Assembly (NCBI RefSeq): GCF_046250175.1
Contig: NZ_CP176468.1
Direction: 5' to 3' (one strand)
DNA from: Psychromonas sp030397575
Lineage (GTDB): Bacteria > Pseudomonadota > Gammaproteobacteria > Enterobacterales > Psychromonadaceae
DNA length: 64,000 bases
Of this stretch, positions 1-9,048 are shown one piece after another (position 1 is the first letter of the stretch; every line of letters starts with the position of its first letter). The notes beneath the pieces are model-generated. The model saw only the letters and a list, made by a program, of their open reading frames with translations. It did no database searches and was not told the DNA's origin. Made by a program: the position numbers and the translations under genes.

Positions 1-923
1 CGTGAAGCGATATCAGTTGTTACTAATATTTTTTGTTTACCGCGAGAGAATGAATCCATAATTTTATTACGGTTCGCTTGAGATAACTCTCCATGCAATG
101 CTACTGCCGACATTCCTTTTTCAATTAAAATAGCACTTAAGCGCTCGGTATCAGCACGTGTTGCAGTGAAGATAATAGCTTGATCAATCTGTTCTTCTTT
201 TAAAAAATGAAATAATAACTTCTCTTTTTGATTCAAATTATCAGCCAAGTAAAAACGCTGCGTAATCTCACTATGTTGTTGGTTTTCTTCACCCACTGTA
301 ATGCGAATAGGTGACTTTAATAAATGCCCCGCAAACTCATTTACTTCGCCATGACCCAACGTTGCTGAAAACATTAATGTCTGACGTAAACGGTGATTTG
401 CCGCTTCGTTAATTGCTGTTAACTGCTCAGCAAAACCTAAGTCCAACATACGGTCAGCTTCATCTAAAATTAATAGTTCTAACCCCGGTAAATGTAGCAG
501 CCCTTTTTTAACATGGTCCACAATTCGCCCCGGTGTGCCAACAATAAAATGCGGGTCTTTATCAATGGCTTTTACTTGATCATTAAAGTTTTCACCACCT
601 AAAACTAAAATAGATTTCACACTGGTGTTAGATACTAATAAACGCAATTGCGCATAAACCTGTTTAGCTAACTCACGCGTTGGCGTTAGGATTAGTACAC
701 GAGGATCACGTCGCGTAAGAGCACGACTTTTCAAAACACGCTGCATGGCAGGTAATAAGTACGCAAGTGTTTTACCTGAGCCTGTTTTAGAGGATGCTAA
801 AAGATCTTTCCCTGCAATTGCCACCGGAATGGAATCAGCTTGAATTTGTGTTGTTTCTTTAAAACCTAAATGTGAAACAGAAGTGATCAAACGCTGATCA
901 ATGGGTAAATCTTTAATTAGCAA
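1..923 (-). CDS. DEAD-box ATP-dependent RNA helicase, SrmB-like (3' end outside window)
   Basis: An RNA-unwinding ATPase of the DEAD-box class, probably acting in ribosome assembly or RNA turnover. The reverse strand reads open from 923 to the window edge (about 307 residues). Helicase motifs appear in order: an early Q-motif region (TTQIQADSIP), motif I (SKTGSGKT), Ia (PTRELA), Ib (TPGR), II (LDEADRMLDLGF), III (SAT) and V (LVTTDIASR) at the edge; motif VI and the C-terminal tail are missing because the window stops. No in-frame ATG sits near the N-terminus; the best start is TTG at 923-921, six bases after a GGAG ribosome site. The middle stretch RFYLADNL...KEKLLFHFLK resembles SrmB more than RhlB or DeaD, but the exact paralogue is uncertain. 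Confidence 0.9.
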   Translation of the reverse strand, partial: MLIKDLPIDQRLITSVSHLGFKETTQIQADSIPVAIAGKDLLASSKTGSGKTLAYLLPAMQRVLKSRALTRRDPRVLILTPTRELAKQVYAQLRLLVSNTSVKSILVLGGENFNDQVKAIDKDPHFIVGTPGRIVDHVKKGLLHLPGLELLILDEADRMLDLGFAEQLTAINEAANHRLRQTLMFSATLGHGEVNEFAGHLLKSPIRITVGEENQQHSEITQRFYLADNLNQKEKLLFHFLKEEQIDQAIIFTATRADTERLSAILIEKGMSAVALHGELSQANRNKIMDSFSRGKQKILVTTDIAS

Positions 924-1121
924 TGTATGCTCCAAAACAGTCAAAATAATTAGTTAAAGGTTAAGTATAACGATTAAGCATAAAATTAAGAAATGAAGTT
1001 TGCAATTGCGAAGAAAAAAACTGATTTTAGCAGCCAGAATATTAAAACAAAGGGCAATAAGCGCTCCATAACATCAGAAAATAGGTGTAGGGAGCTTATT
1101 CGGTTGTTCAATTTAAATGCG

Positions 1122-1439
1122 TTAGATACTACTCAACCCCATTTCAAATATTAGCTTTTCTGCGGTACATTCAAATTTCAGGCTCACTTTACTTTCAACT
1201 GCATATTCCACTTCTTTATAGTCGACTGAAACCTGCACTTCCGGAAAGCGAGTTTGTGCAGATTGAATATACTTATCAGCTAATTGTTCAACACTAGCTT
1301 TGTCTGGACCGCTAAAAGGCAGAATAAGTAGCGTATCATCCTCTGTAATCACTGAGCCAAGTTCAACAAAAGTACCGCAGGCTTCGCAGATATTATTCTC
1401 TTGATTGTTTTTTTGTAGTGCCGTTTCTTGTGTAAACAT
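1122..1439 (-). CDS. YfcZ/YiiS family small protein (DUF406)
   Basis: A 105-residue acidic cytoplasmic protein of unknown function. The C-terminus (KFECTAEKLIFEMGL) matches what I know of the E. coli YfcZ/YiiS family, which ends in FACEAEMLIFQLGL. An N-terminal CEACGTFVELG segment corresponds to the family's cysteine-bearing opening. A CXXC pair is visible near residues 18-21. It stands alone: about 200 bp separate it from the helicase start, and the glgP terminator lies directly upstream, so it should have its own promoter between about 1440 and 1490. Family call is fairly secure; function is not known. Confidence 0.8.
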   Translation of the reverse strand: MFTQETALQKNNQENNICEACGTFVELGSVITEDDTLLILPFSGPDKASVEQLADKYIQSAQTRFPEVQVSVDYKEVEYAVESKVSLKFECTAEKLIFEMGLSSI

Positions 1440-1490
1440 AATGACCTCTTAACTCGTTATACATCATGCTTAATTGTAACTCGCTTTAAA

Positions 1491-1520
1491 TAAAAAAGGC
1501 GACACCTGAGGGTCGCCCTT
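1491..1520 (-). terminator. Intrinsic terminator of glgP
   Basis: Read on the minus strand, GGCGAC pairs with GTCGCC around an 8-base loop and is followed by six T and TATTT. It sits 24 bases beyond the glgP stop codon, so it ends the glgP transcript and insulates the next minus-strand gene. Confidence 0.85.
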
Positions 1521-1543
1521 TCACCTTTTAATGATTTACATCA

Positions 1544-4021
1544 TTAAGCAATGGGAAATTTCTTCAAATTCCAAATTTTGGTTGCATAATCTTCGATTGA
1601 TCTATCCGAATTAAACTTACCCATCGCCCCTGCATTTAAGATCGCTTTTTCAGCCCAAGCAGACTGATCTCGATATAAGGTATCAATAGCTTGATGCGCA
1701 TTAACATAAGACTCATAGTCAGCAAGACAGAGGTATTCATCGCCCCACTCTAATAAACTACGTTTAATATCTGACAATAAACCTGGATGACTAGGAGTGA
1801 AGAAGTCGCTGTCTAACCAATCCAAGACTGATTTTAACTCTGGATTATTGTAGTAATAATCGTATGGGTTATAACCTTCTGCTTTTAACGCCTTCACTTC
1901 ATCAACACTTAACCCGAAGATAAACATATGCTCTGCGCCAATCTCTTCGGCCATCTCTATATTTGCACCATCCATCGTGCCGATGGTCAACGCACCATTT
2001 AAAGAGAACTTCATGTTACCAGTGCCTGATGCCTCCAACCCTGCGGTTGATATTTGCTCAGAAACGTCTGCAGCAGGAAACATTTTTTCTGCTAGAGAAA
2101 CACGGTAATTTGGTAAGAACACGACCTTCAATTTATCTTCAATACGAACATCATTATTAACTTTGTCAGCGATTTTATTCAGAGCAAAAATAATCTCTTT
2201 TGCCATGTGATAGCCCGGTGCAGCTTTTGCCCCGAATAAAAAAACACGTGGCACCATATCGTAGTCAGGATCTTCTAATAAACGTTTATATAAGGTAAGA
2301 ATATGGATCAGGTTTAACTGCTGACGCTTGTATTCGTGCAAACGTTTAATTTGCACATCAAAAATCGCATCCACAGAAACATCTACCCCCGTTTCTTCTT
2401 TAATTATTTTAGCCATGACCACTTTATTTTCTTTTTTAATATCCATAAAGCGTTGTTGAAAAGCACTGTCACTCGCTTTAGGTAAGATACCTTTGAGTTT
2501 ATCTAAGTTAAGTACCCAGTCATCACCAATAGTCTCATCTAACAAAGTGGCTAAGCCAGGATTACAAGCTTTTAACCAGCGACGTGGTGTAACACCATTG
2601 GTTACATTCACTAGCTTGGTTGGGAATAACTCGTGGAACTCAGGAAACAGATCCGTTTTTACTAATTCAGAATGAACTGCCGCGACCCCATTTACCTTGT
2701 AAGCGGTAATAACACATAAATTAGCCATGCGTACCATGCGCGGTTGAGACTCCTCAATAACCGACAATTTGGATTTTTTGGCATCGTCACCAGGCCATTT
2801 TTTCTCAACTACTTTAGTTAAAAATTGAGAGTTGATTTCATAGATAATCTCTAAATGACGAGGTAATACTTTTTCAAATAATGCGACCGACCATTTTTCT
2901 AAAGCTTCTGGCAATAAAGTATGATTAGTATAAGCAAAGGTTTTTTGACAAATCTCCCATGCTTCAGGCCATTCTAAAGCTTCTTCATCAATTAAAATGC
3001 GCATTAATTCCGGGATTGCAATGGTTGGATGCGTATCGTTTAATTGAATAGCGACCTTTTCAGGCAGCAATGACCACTCTTCTTTATTCGCGCGTTTAAA
3101 ACGACGTAAAATATCTTTTACTGAACAAGCACAGAAAAAGTATTGCTGAATTAAACGTAACTCTTTACCTGCATCTGTTGAGTCGTTTGGATAAAGCACT
3201 TTAGATACTGTCTCTGCTTTTGACTTCTCAGCCTGTGCATCAACATAACCACCCGCATTAAATACATCCCAATCAAATGCTTCATGGGAACGACTTTCCC
3301 ATAAACGTAAAATATTAACGGTTTTTGCACCATAGCCAACAATGGGGATATCCCAAGGTACCCCTTTTAGTTTTTGGCCTGCATGCCAAACTTTACGAGA
3401 GCCTTTACCTTGTTCATAGACAGTTTCAACGTAACCATATAACGGTACAAATTGAATCGATTCTGGACGGCAAATTTCCCAAGGATTACCGTATTCACGC
3501 CACGTATCTGGACGTTCTATTTGACGACCATCTTGGAATTCTTGCTTAAATAAACCATGCTCATAGTGGATACCATAACCTATTGCAGGGTAACCTAACG
3601 TCGCTAAGGAATCGATAAAACAAGCCGCTAAACGTCCTAGACCGCCATTGCCTAAAGCCATATCAGGCTCTTCATCACATATTTCGTAGAGGTCTTTGCC
3701 TAATGCTTTTAATGCTTCCTGTGTAACATCAAAGACCTCTAGATTTTGTAGGTTATTTGATAATAGCCTTCCCATTAAAAATTCAAGTGATAAGTAGTTA
3801 ACTGCGCGTGTATCTTTATCGGCATGATTTTGATGTGTTTGTGTCAATTTTTCAAAAACGAGCTCATTGACTGCTTGGCAAGTTGCGTTCCACCAAGCTT
3901 TATTGTTTGCCTTATTTTTATCTGTACCCAGCCCTTTATGAAGGCGGTCGATAATCGCTTGTTGCATTTCAGCACAGTTGACTGATGGAACTGCAACTGA
4001 TGTTTTTTGTTTAGTCGCCAT
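1544..4021 (-). CDS. glgP: Glycogen/maltodextrin phosphorylase
   Basis: Phosphorolysis of alpha-1,4-glucans to glucose-1-phosphate in the cytoplasm, using pyridoxal phosphate. The 825-residue length is close to E. coli GlgP (815). Visible family signatures include NYLSLEFLMGR near residue 75, LGNGGLGRLAACF near 125, LNDTHPTIAIPELMR near 330, and the PLP-lysine segment EASGTGNMKFSLNGALTIGT in the last quarter. The start is ATG at 4021. No other glg gene is adjacent; its neighbour upstream is pgm, which converts the product glucose-1-phosphate to glucose-6-phosphate, but the two have separate terminators. GlgP and MalP are hard to tell apart by eye; absence of malQ nearby favours glgP. Confidence 0.93.
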   Translation of the reverse strand: MATKQKTSVAVPSVNCAEMQQAIIDRLHKGLGTDKNKANNKAWWNATCQAVNELVFEKLTQTHQNHADKDTRAVNYLSLEFLMGRLLSNNLQNLEVFDVTQEALKALGKDLYEICDEEPDMALGNGGLGRLAACFIDSLATLGYPAIGYGIHYEHGLFKQEFQDGRQIERPDTWREYGNPWEICRPESIQFVPLYGYVETVYEQGKGSRKVWHAGQKLKGVPWDIPIVGYGAKTVNILRLWESRSHEAFDWDVFNAGGYVDAQAEKSKAETVSKVLYPNDSTDAGKELRLIQQYFFCACSVKDILRRFKRANKEEWSLLPEKVAIQLNDTHPTIAIPELMRILIDEEALEWPEAWEICQKTFAYTNHTLLPEALEKWSVALFEKVLPRHLEIIYEINSQFLTKVVEKKWPGDDAKKSKLSVIEESQPRMVRMANLCVITAYKVNGVAAVHSELVKTDLFPEFHELFPTKLVNVTNGVTPRRWLKACNPGLATLLDETIGDDWVLNLDKLKGILPKASDSAFQQRFMDIKKENKVVMAKIIKEETGVDVSVDAIFDVQIKRLHEYKRQQLNLIHILTLYKRLLEDPDYDMVPRVFLFGAKAAPGYHMAKEIIFALNKIADKVNNDVRIEDKLKVVFLPNYRVSLAEKMFPAADVSEQISTAGLEASGTGNMKFSLNGALTIGTMDGANIEMAEEIGAEHMFIFGLSVDEVKALKAEGYNPYDYYYNNPELKSVLDWLDSDFFTPSHPGLLSDIKRSLLEWGDEYLCLADYESYVNAHQAIDTLYRDQSAWAEKAILNAGAMGKFNSDRSIEDYATKIWNLKKFPIA

Positions 4022-4290
4022 GATATACCCATTAATTTAATAAATAGTTAAAGTAATACCAATCACACCAATGAAATGATTACTTATTTTATGTAATCGG
4101 TATCAGTTCTATCGCGTGTAAAACTTTCTTGTATAAATAATGAGCCCAAAAGAGCAATACAGTCGAATAAAACAGATTATTCTTCGTACAAATAAAGTAA
4201 TACTAAAAAAACCATCAAAAAACAACTTTAATAAAAATTATATTGAAAAGAGTGACTGGAGATATTAGGCCTGGAAATAAGGTATAAAAA
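4022..4290. promoter_or_regulatory. Upstream region of glgP
   Basis: About 270 bp without a gene between the pgm terminator and glgP. It should hold the glgP promoter; I see no unambiguous sigma-70 boxes. It contains a short inverted-end repeat remnant (4056-4103, listed separately). Confidence 0.4.
4056..4103. repeat. Short inverted-end element remnant (ATACCAAT family)
   Basis: ATACCAATCACA at the left is matched by TGTAATCGGTAT at the right (reverse complement ATACCGATTACA, 10 of 12 bases). Both ends resemble the ends of the longer element at 12057-12218, so this is probably an internally deleted or degenerate copy lying in the glgP promoter region. Confidence 0.5.
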
Positions 4291-4317
4291 AGGCGAGGTA
4301 GAAACCTCGCCTAAAAA
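4286..4317 (-). terminator. Intrinsic terminator of pgm
   Basis: AGGCGAGGT pairs perfectly with ACCTCGCCT around an AGAA loop (4291-4312). On the minus strand five T follow. It lies about 55 bases after the pgm stop codon. Confidence 0.88.
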
Positions 4318-4367
4318 CAGTAGTTTAACTTTAATTGATACTTAATTCATGGAATACACGTTTACTT

Positions 4368-6020
4368 TTATAAACCTGCTTTTGCAAACGCTTGTGCGAC
4401 GATTTGCTGTGCTTCTGTTTGAATTAATGCAATATGCTCTTCGCCCAAGAAAGACTCTGAATAAATTTTATAAATATTTTCAGTGCCCGATGGACGTGCA
4501 GCAAACCAACCATTTTCAGTGGTGACTTTTAAACCACCGATAGCTGCACCGTTACCTGGAGCATGCGTTAATTTAGCAGTAATTTTTTCACCCGCTAAAG
4601 TTTCCGCTTCCACCATATCAGGACTTAGATTAGCTAATACTTTCTTTTGTTCAGGTGATGCAGGTGCATCAAAACGCTGGTAAACAGGAGCGCCGAATTT
4701 AGCAACAAACTCAGCATAATGTTCACCAGGATCTTTCTTGGTAACCGCAATAATTTCAGCAGCTAACAATGCTAAGATGATGCCGTCTTTATCTGTGCTC
4801 CAAACAGTACCGTCTTTACGTAAGAAAGAAGCGCCAGCACTTTCTTCACCGCCAAACCCAAAGCTACCATCAAATAAGCCATCAACAAACCATTTAAAAC
4901 CAACCGGCACTTCCGACATTTCACGACCTAAATCGTTAACAACACGGTCAATCATTGAACTTGAAACCAGTGTTTTACCAACAATCGCCTTGTCAGACCA
5001 TTCACTACGGTGTGTAAATAAGTAATTAATAGCAACCGCAAGGTAATGATTTGGGTTTAATAGGCCAGAAGATTTAGTCACAATACCATGACGGTCATAA
5101 TCAGGATCATTAGCGACAGCGACGTCGAATTTATCTTTTAACTCAATTAATCCAGCCATTGCATAAGGTGATGAACAATCCATACGGATTTTGCCATCTT
5201 TATCTAATGTCATGAATGAGAATGTTGGATCAACACGATCATTTACTACTTCAATATTAATGCCATAGGTTTCAGCAATAACAGGCCAGTAAGCCACCCC
5301 TGACCCACCTAATGTATCAACACCAATAGTAATGCCCGATTTTGCAATGGCTTCTAAATCTAAAACATTTTTTAAATCGTCAACATAAGGCTTAATATAA
5401 TCATACTCTTCAACTAAATCTGACTGCATTGCTTCATCAAAATCAGCTTGTAAAATATCATCGTAATTATCATTCAGTATTTCATTTGCGCGATCTTGAA
5501 TAATTTTAGTAACATCACTGTCAGCTGGGCCGCCATTTGGAGGATTATATTTAAAACCGCCATCTTCCGGTGGGTTATGTGACGGTGTGATAACAATACC
5601 ATCAGCCAATGAATCAGGGTTAGCTTGATTATATTGTAAGATTGCGTGAGAAATAACCGGCGTTGGAGTGTAACCTCCACCTTGTTGAACAACGACTTTA
5701 ATGCCATTTTCAACTAGCACTTGTACTGCAGATATAAATGCAGGCTCAGACAAAGCATGCGTATCCTTACCAATAAACATTGGTCCAGTGTAACCTTGCT
5801 CTTTACGATACTCAGCAAGTGCTTGGGTAATAGCGAGAATATGTAACTCGGTAAATGCATACTTAAATGAGCTACCGCGATGGCCAGAAGTACCAAAAGC
5901 AACTTGTTGCTCTGGGACTTCAACGTCCGGTAGGTTTACATAATATGCAGAAACTAACTTTGGAATATTAACTAAATCATTTGCTTGTGCTGGTTTACCA
6001 GCGCGTGGATGAATTGCCAT
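4368..6020 (-). CDS. pgm: Phosphoglucomutase (alpha-D-glucose phosphate-specific)
   Basis: Interconverts glucose-1-phosphate and glucose-6-phosphate, linking glycogen and UDP-glucose synthesis to glycolysis. The 550-residue protein (E. coli Pgm is 546) shows AFGTSGHRG near residue 45, the phosphoserine loop TPSHNP at 145-150 with catalytic Ser147, a metal-binding DPDYDRHG segment, the GGEESAG sugar loop and the phosphate-binding RPSGTE near the C-terminus. It begins 29 bases after seqA, as in the conserved seqA-pgm operon of enterics and vibrios. ATG at 6020 is the natural start. Confidence 0.97.
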   Translation of the reverse strand: MAIHPRAGKPAQANDLVNIPKLVSAYYVNLPDVEVPEQQVAFGTSGHRGSSFKYAFTELHILAITQALAEYRKEQGYTGPMFIGKDTHALSEPAFISAVQVLVENGIKVVVQQGGGYTPTPVISHAILQYNQANPDSLADGIVITPSHNPPEDGGFKYNPPNGGPADSDVTKIIQDRANEILNDNYDDILQADFDEAMQSDLVEEYDYIKPYVDDLKNVLDLEAIAKSGITIGVDTLGGSGVAYWPVIAETYGINIEVVNDRVDPTFSFMTLDKDGKIRMDCSSPYAMAGLIELKDKFDVAVANDPDYDRHGIVTKSSGLLNPNHYLAVAINYLFTHRSEWSDKAIVGKTLVSSSMIDRVVNDLGREMSEVPVGFKWFVDGLFDGSFGFGGEESAGASFLRKDGTVWSTDKDGIILALLAAEIIAVTKKDPGEHYAEFVAKFGAPVYQRFDAPASPEQKKVLANLSPDMVEAETLAGEKITAKLTHAPGNGAAIGGLKVTTENGWFAARPSGTENIYKIYSESFLGEEHIALIQTEAQQIVAQAFAKAGL

Positions 6021-6049
6021 AAGTGCCTCAGATTTGTTATTGGAATAAA

Positions 6050-6661
6050 TTAAATTTCTTCTTTTATTCGTCCGATCAAATGATGTGGATAACCCATTGA
6101 TGCCATCATTTGTGTCAAAATAATACGTTTACGTCCTGTATTCGCATTCGTAATCACCCAGTATGGCGTGTTTGGAATGGCTCTAGGCTTGCTGGCTTTG
6201 AACTGAGCTAACTCTTCTTCATTATCCGAATTTAATAGCTCTTCAAGTTGCGTTCCTAGATAGGCTCGAGTGCGCCCTTTAGTTGTTTCAGCAGCTTCAA
6301 TAAACTCTGCCTTTTTTTCAAAGTACATGGTGGTTAACATCATCATAAACTTATTAGTGATCACCGTTTCAGCTTTGAAGGTAGGATCATTAAATAATTC
6401 ACTAACCCCTTTATGTACAAATACACCTTTGGTGTTATCCGTCTCTTGTTCTGCTGTACTTATTTTCTCAGTAGATGTTGAATCAGACGTGACAGTTTCG
6501 ACTTTAGGAGGCTGAATTGGGCTTGCCTCTATTTCAACTAAATTGTTTTCTTTAGGTAGCGCCAATAAACGACGAAGAATTTGCGAGGGAGTTTCGCCGA
6601 AAGCTTCAATATTGTTTAAAATATGCTTATATAGATCATCTTCTATTTCAATCGTCTTCAT
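6050..6661 (-). CDS. seqA: Negative modulator of replication initiation SeqA
   Basis: Binds hemimethylated GATC sites, sequesters oriC after initiation and organises newly replicated DNA. The 203-residue protein has the N-terminal oligomerisation module (MKTIEIEDDLYKHIL...GETPSQILRRLL), a variable acidic/Thr-rich linker of roughly 60 residues, and the C-terminal DNA-binding module containing GRTRAYLG, NTPYWVITNANTGRK and MGYPHHLI. It heads a two-gene operon with pgm and is divergent from ybfF with a 139 bp gap holding both promoters. SeqA presence restricts the host to Dam-methylating gammaproteobacteria. Confidence 0.97.
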   Translation of the reverse strand: MKTIEIEDDLYKHILNNIEAFGETPSQILRRLLALPKENNLVEIEASPIQPPKVETVTSDSTSTEKISTAEQETDNTKGVFVHKGVSELFNDPTFKAETVITNKFMMMLTTMYFEKKAEFIEAAETTKGRTRAYLGTQLEELLNSDNEEELAQFKASKPRAIPNTPYWVITNANTGRKRIILTQMMASMGYPHHLIGRIKEEI

Positions 6662-6800
6662 TATATCCCCATGACATGACTTATTTATCCACCAAAGTGC
6701 TTACTATTTATGTAATAAGTACACTGTAAACGCGTTCAGCTTTGATGCATAATTTGTTATTCTTTAACACTTTATTTATTTTTACTTAAAATGAGCCGTT

Positions 6801-7586
6801 ATGCTACTAAATTACCAATTAAAACCATCTACTCGTGACCAATCGTCAGATAAAAAACAAGTTATTTTTTTAATTCATGGCTTATTTGGTAGTTTATCTA
6901 ACCTATCTAGCCTTGGAAAAGAGTTACAAAATGATTATGACGTGGTCTTAGTTGATGTCCGAAATCATGGCCAAAGTGAGCGTAATGCGTCAATGAGTTA
7001 TGCTGAAATGGCTGATGATATTTTTAAACTCGCGGATCATTTACAAGTTGAGCATTTTTCAATTTTGGGCCACTCAATGGGTGGTAAAATTGCCATGAGC
7101 TGTGCATTAACAAAGCCACAACGTATTCAACGCCTCATTGTTGCTGATATTGCACCTTTGCCACATGCCAATAAACACAGTGATGTATTTGCAGGTTTAA
7201 AAGCGGTAAAAGCATCGAATGTACAAAGCAGATCTGAAGCAGATAAAGTGTTAGCAGAGTATGTTGATACTCCTGAAATTAGACAATTTTTATTGAAGTC
7301 TTACCAACGCACTAGTGATGGTTTTCAATTTGTTTATGACTTAGAAAATTTGTACAACAACTACACTTCAATCATAGATTGGCCTGAACAAAGCAATATC
7401 TATTCAAACCCTACCTTATTCATTAAAGGTGAGTTGTCAGATTACATTGAAGAAGCTAGCCAACCGGCAATCGTAAAACTCTTTCCGAATGCAAAACTAA
7501 AAGTGATTAATGCAACAGGACATTGGCTACATGCTGAAAAACCAAAAACCTTTAACCGCTTAGCGATTAACTTTTTTGCTCAATAA
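6801..7586 (+). CDS. ybfF: YbfF-type acyl-CoA esterase, alpha/beta hydrolase
   Basis: A 261-residue cytoplasmic alpha/beta hydrolase. The oxyanion region HGLFGS lies near residue 26, the nucleophile elbow GHSMGG near residue 90, and the catalytic His is in the ATGHWLHAEKP segment close to the C-terminus. E. coli YbfF hydrolyses short-chain acyl-CoA and related esters. Position divergent from seqA and upstream of ybfE-fldA-fur repeats the E. coli order, which supports orthology. Unlike E. coli, 600 bp separate it from the next gene. Confidence 0.88.
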   Translation: MLLNYQLKPSTRDQSSDKKQVIFLIHGLFGSLSNLSSLGKELQNDYDVVLVDVRNHGQSERNASMSYAEMADDIFKLADHLQVEHFSILGHSMGGKIAMSCALTKPQRIQRLIVADIAPLPHANKHSDVFAGLKAVKASNVQSRSEADKVLAEYVDTPEIRQFLLKSYQRTSDGFQFVYDLENLYNNYTSIIDWPEQSNIYSNPTLFIKGELSDYIEEASQPAIVKLFPNAKLKVINATGHWLHAEKPKTFNRLAINFFAQ

Positions 7587-8203
7587 ATCACCATTTTAAG
7601 AACATATTTATCTATTTTAGATGGCATCTGATGTCGATACCCGTTATCATTCGAGGTGCAAAATTCAAGCAAGTCAAAAACTCAGTTTTCTAGGTGGCTT
7701 TATAGTGGCCTAGAAACCGAAATGGACTTTCTAATCTTGATAATGAATATATCATTAATCAGGATTAACTAGAGGATTAACTAAAGTTAATCACTCAAAA
7801 ACAACTAAAATGTTTGCCTCAACACTTGTCATGCAAGTCGTTAGCTCAAAAACCAACTAACTACTACAATTAACAAAAAGGTGTTATCACCTTAGGTTGT
7901 ATTTCATGTTAAGTACTGTTTAACACAGTACTAGTTAGGTAGGTATGGCACATATACATTTTTAAAGCAGTAAAAGCAGGTTGTAGGGTAATCTCAATAA
8001 ACAGATCAAATTGAGTTTACCAATACTGGATTCAAGTAATGAGCAACCTATGTTGATGCTGAAACAGTGATATTTTGAGTTGTATTGGCTTTATTGCAAA
8101 AGCAATGATTGAAATTGTGTGGGTTAATTCAGGCATTGGTTAAATAATTCAATGATTGTATTGTTAGGTAAGTGTAGTTAAGTAAGAATTGTTAGGTAAC
8201 ATA
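7587..8203. other. Long gap between ybfF and ybfE with several inverted repeats
   Basis: No coding region is convincing here. Three inverted repeats stand out: TTTCTAGG...CCTAGAAA at about 7691-7716; TAATC.TGAT.ATGA facing TCATTAATCAGGATTA around 7732-7767; and AGTACTGT-TTAAC-ACAGTACT at 7912-7932. None is followed by a T-run on the plus strand, so none is a standard ybfF terminator. The gap must contain the ybfE-fldA-fur promoter and may encode a long leader or small RNA. Confidence 0.45.
7912..7932. promoter_or_regulatory. Perfect inverted repeat upstream of ybfE
   Basis: AGTACTGT and ACAGTACT form 8 bp arms around TTAAC. It resembles a LexA box in its CTGT...ACAG core but has a 5-base rather than 8-base spacer, so an SOS assignment is not justified from spacing. 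It could be another operator or a leader hairpin. Confidence 0.35.
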
Positions 8204-8482
8204 ATGGCAAAGGAATCATTTGATCGCATTACTAGCGATCTATTTGCAAACGAGGTACGCCGAGGCAGACCTAAAAGTAATCCTCATTCGCGTCAAGTTC
8301 AGCTAAAAATAAATAAGCAGAAACAGACGTTAAGAGATAAACAAAACGGTTTAAAAAGAATCGAATTAAAAGTAGATAGTGCATTATTTGATAAACTGAA
8401 TGCACTATCGGATACACAATCAATAAGTCGTGCAGAGTTAATTAATCAACTACTTCACGCACAGTTAAATCAAATAAATTAA
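8204..8482 (+). CDS. ybfE: YbfE family protein (LexA-regulated in E. coli)
   Basis: A 92-residue basic protein whose N-terminus (MAKESFDRITSDLFANEVRRGRPKSNP) and central KRIELKVD segment match E. coli YbfE. The C-terminal half looks like a ribbon-helix-helix fold (KRIELKVDSALFDKLNAL...SRAELINQLL), so DNA binding is plausible. A TTG five codons upstream (8189) is in frame, but ATG 8204 matches the family start and has AGG seven bases ahead. It starts the ybfE-fldA-fur operon, ending 10 bases before fldA. Function is not established. Confidence 0.85.
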   Translation: MAKESFDRITSDLFANEVRRGRPKSNPHSRQVQLKINKQKQTLRDKQNGLKRIELKVDSALFDKLNALSDTQSISRAELINQLLHAQLNQIN

Positions 8483-8492
8483 GGTATAAAGT

Positions 8493-9020
8493 ATGTCTAG
8501 CGTAGGTATTTTCTTTGGTAGCGATACAGGTAACACTGAAGCTGTTGCAAAAATGATACAAAAAGAATTAGGTAACAAGTTAGTAGAAGTAAAAGATATT
8601 GCCAAAAGCAGTAAAGAAGATATTGCTGAATTCAGCCTTATTTTATTTGGTATCCCTACTTGGTACTACGGCGAAGCTCAATGTGATTGGGATGATTTCT
8701 TCCCAGATCTAGAAGATATCGACTTTACAGATAAGTTAGTCGCTATTTTTGGGTGTGGTGACCAAGAAGATTATGCAGAATACTTTTTAGATGCAATGGG
8801 ACAATTAGGCGATATAGTTGAAAGTAAAGGTGCTATTATTGTAGGTAATTGGCCATCAGAAAGTTATGACTTTGAAGCATCAAAAGCAATGGTCGATGAT
8901 AACCACTTTATTGGTTTAGGGATTGATGAAGACCGTCAACCTGAATTAACAGCATCACGTGTAAAAGCTTGGTCTGAACAAATTTATAACGAAATGTGCT
9001 TAGCAGAATTAGCCGACTAA
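8493..9020 (+). CDS. fldA: Flavodoxin I
   Basis: FMN electron carrier that donates low-potential electrons to radical-SAM and other reductive enzymes and replaces ferredoxin under iron limitation. The 175-residue sequence shows the FMN phosphate loop GSDTGNTEAVA near residue 9, the isoalloxazine-stacking loop PTWYYGEAQCDWDDFFP near 60, and GCGDQEDYAEYF near 97, a long-chain flavodoxin layout. AAGGT lies nine bases before ATG. Direct linkage to fur fits iron-responsive control. Confidence 0.96.
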   Translation: MSSVGIFFGSDTGNTEAVAKMIQKELGNKLVEVKDIAKSSKEDIAEFSLILFGIPTWYYGEAQCDWDDFFPDLEDIDFTDKLVAIFGCGDQEDYAEYFLDAMGQLGDIVESKGAIIVGNWPSESYDFEASKAMVDDNHFIGLGIDEDRQPELTASRVKAWSEQIYNEMCLAELAD

Positions 9021-9048
9021 ATTCCACAGACAGCAGTTAGGATACAAC

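Noticed and set aside
7736..7763. Fur box upstream of ybfE-fldA-fur
   Set aside because: The palindrome has GATAAT-like halves but about three extra central bases compared with the standard 19-21 bp Fur site, so it was recorded only as an inverted repeat.
7912..7932. LexA box for ybfE
   Set aside because: CTGT and ACAG are separated by five bases, not the eight of the enteric SOS box.
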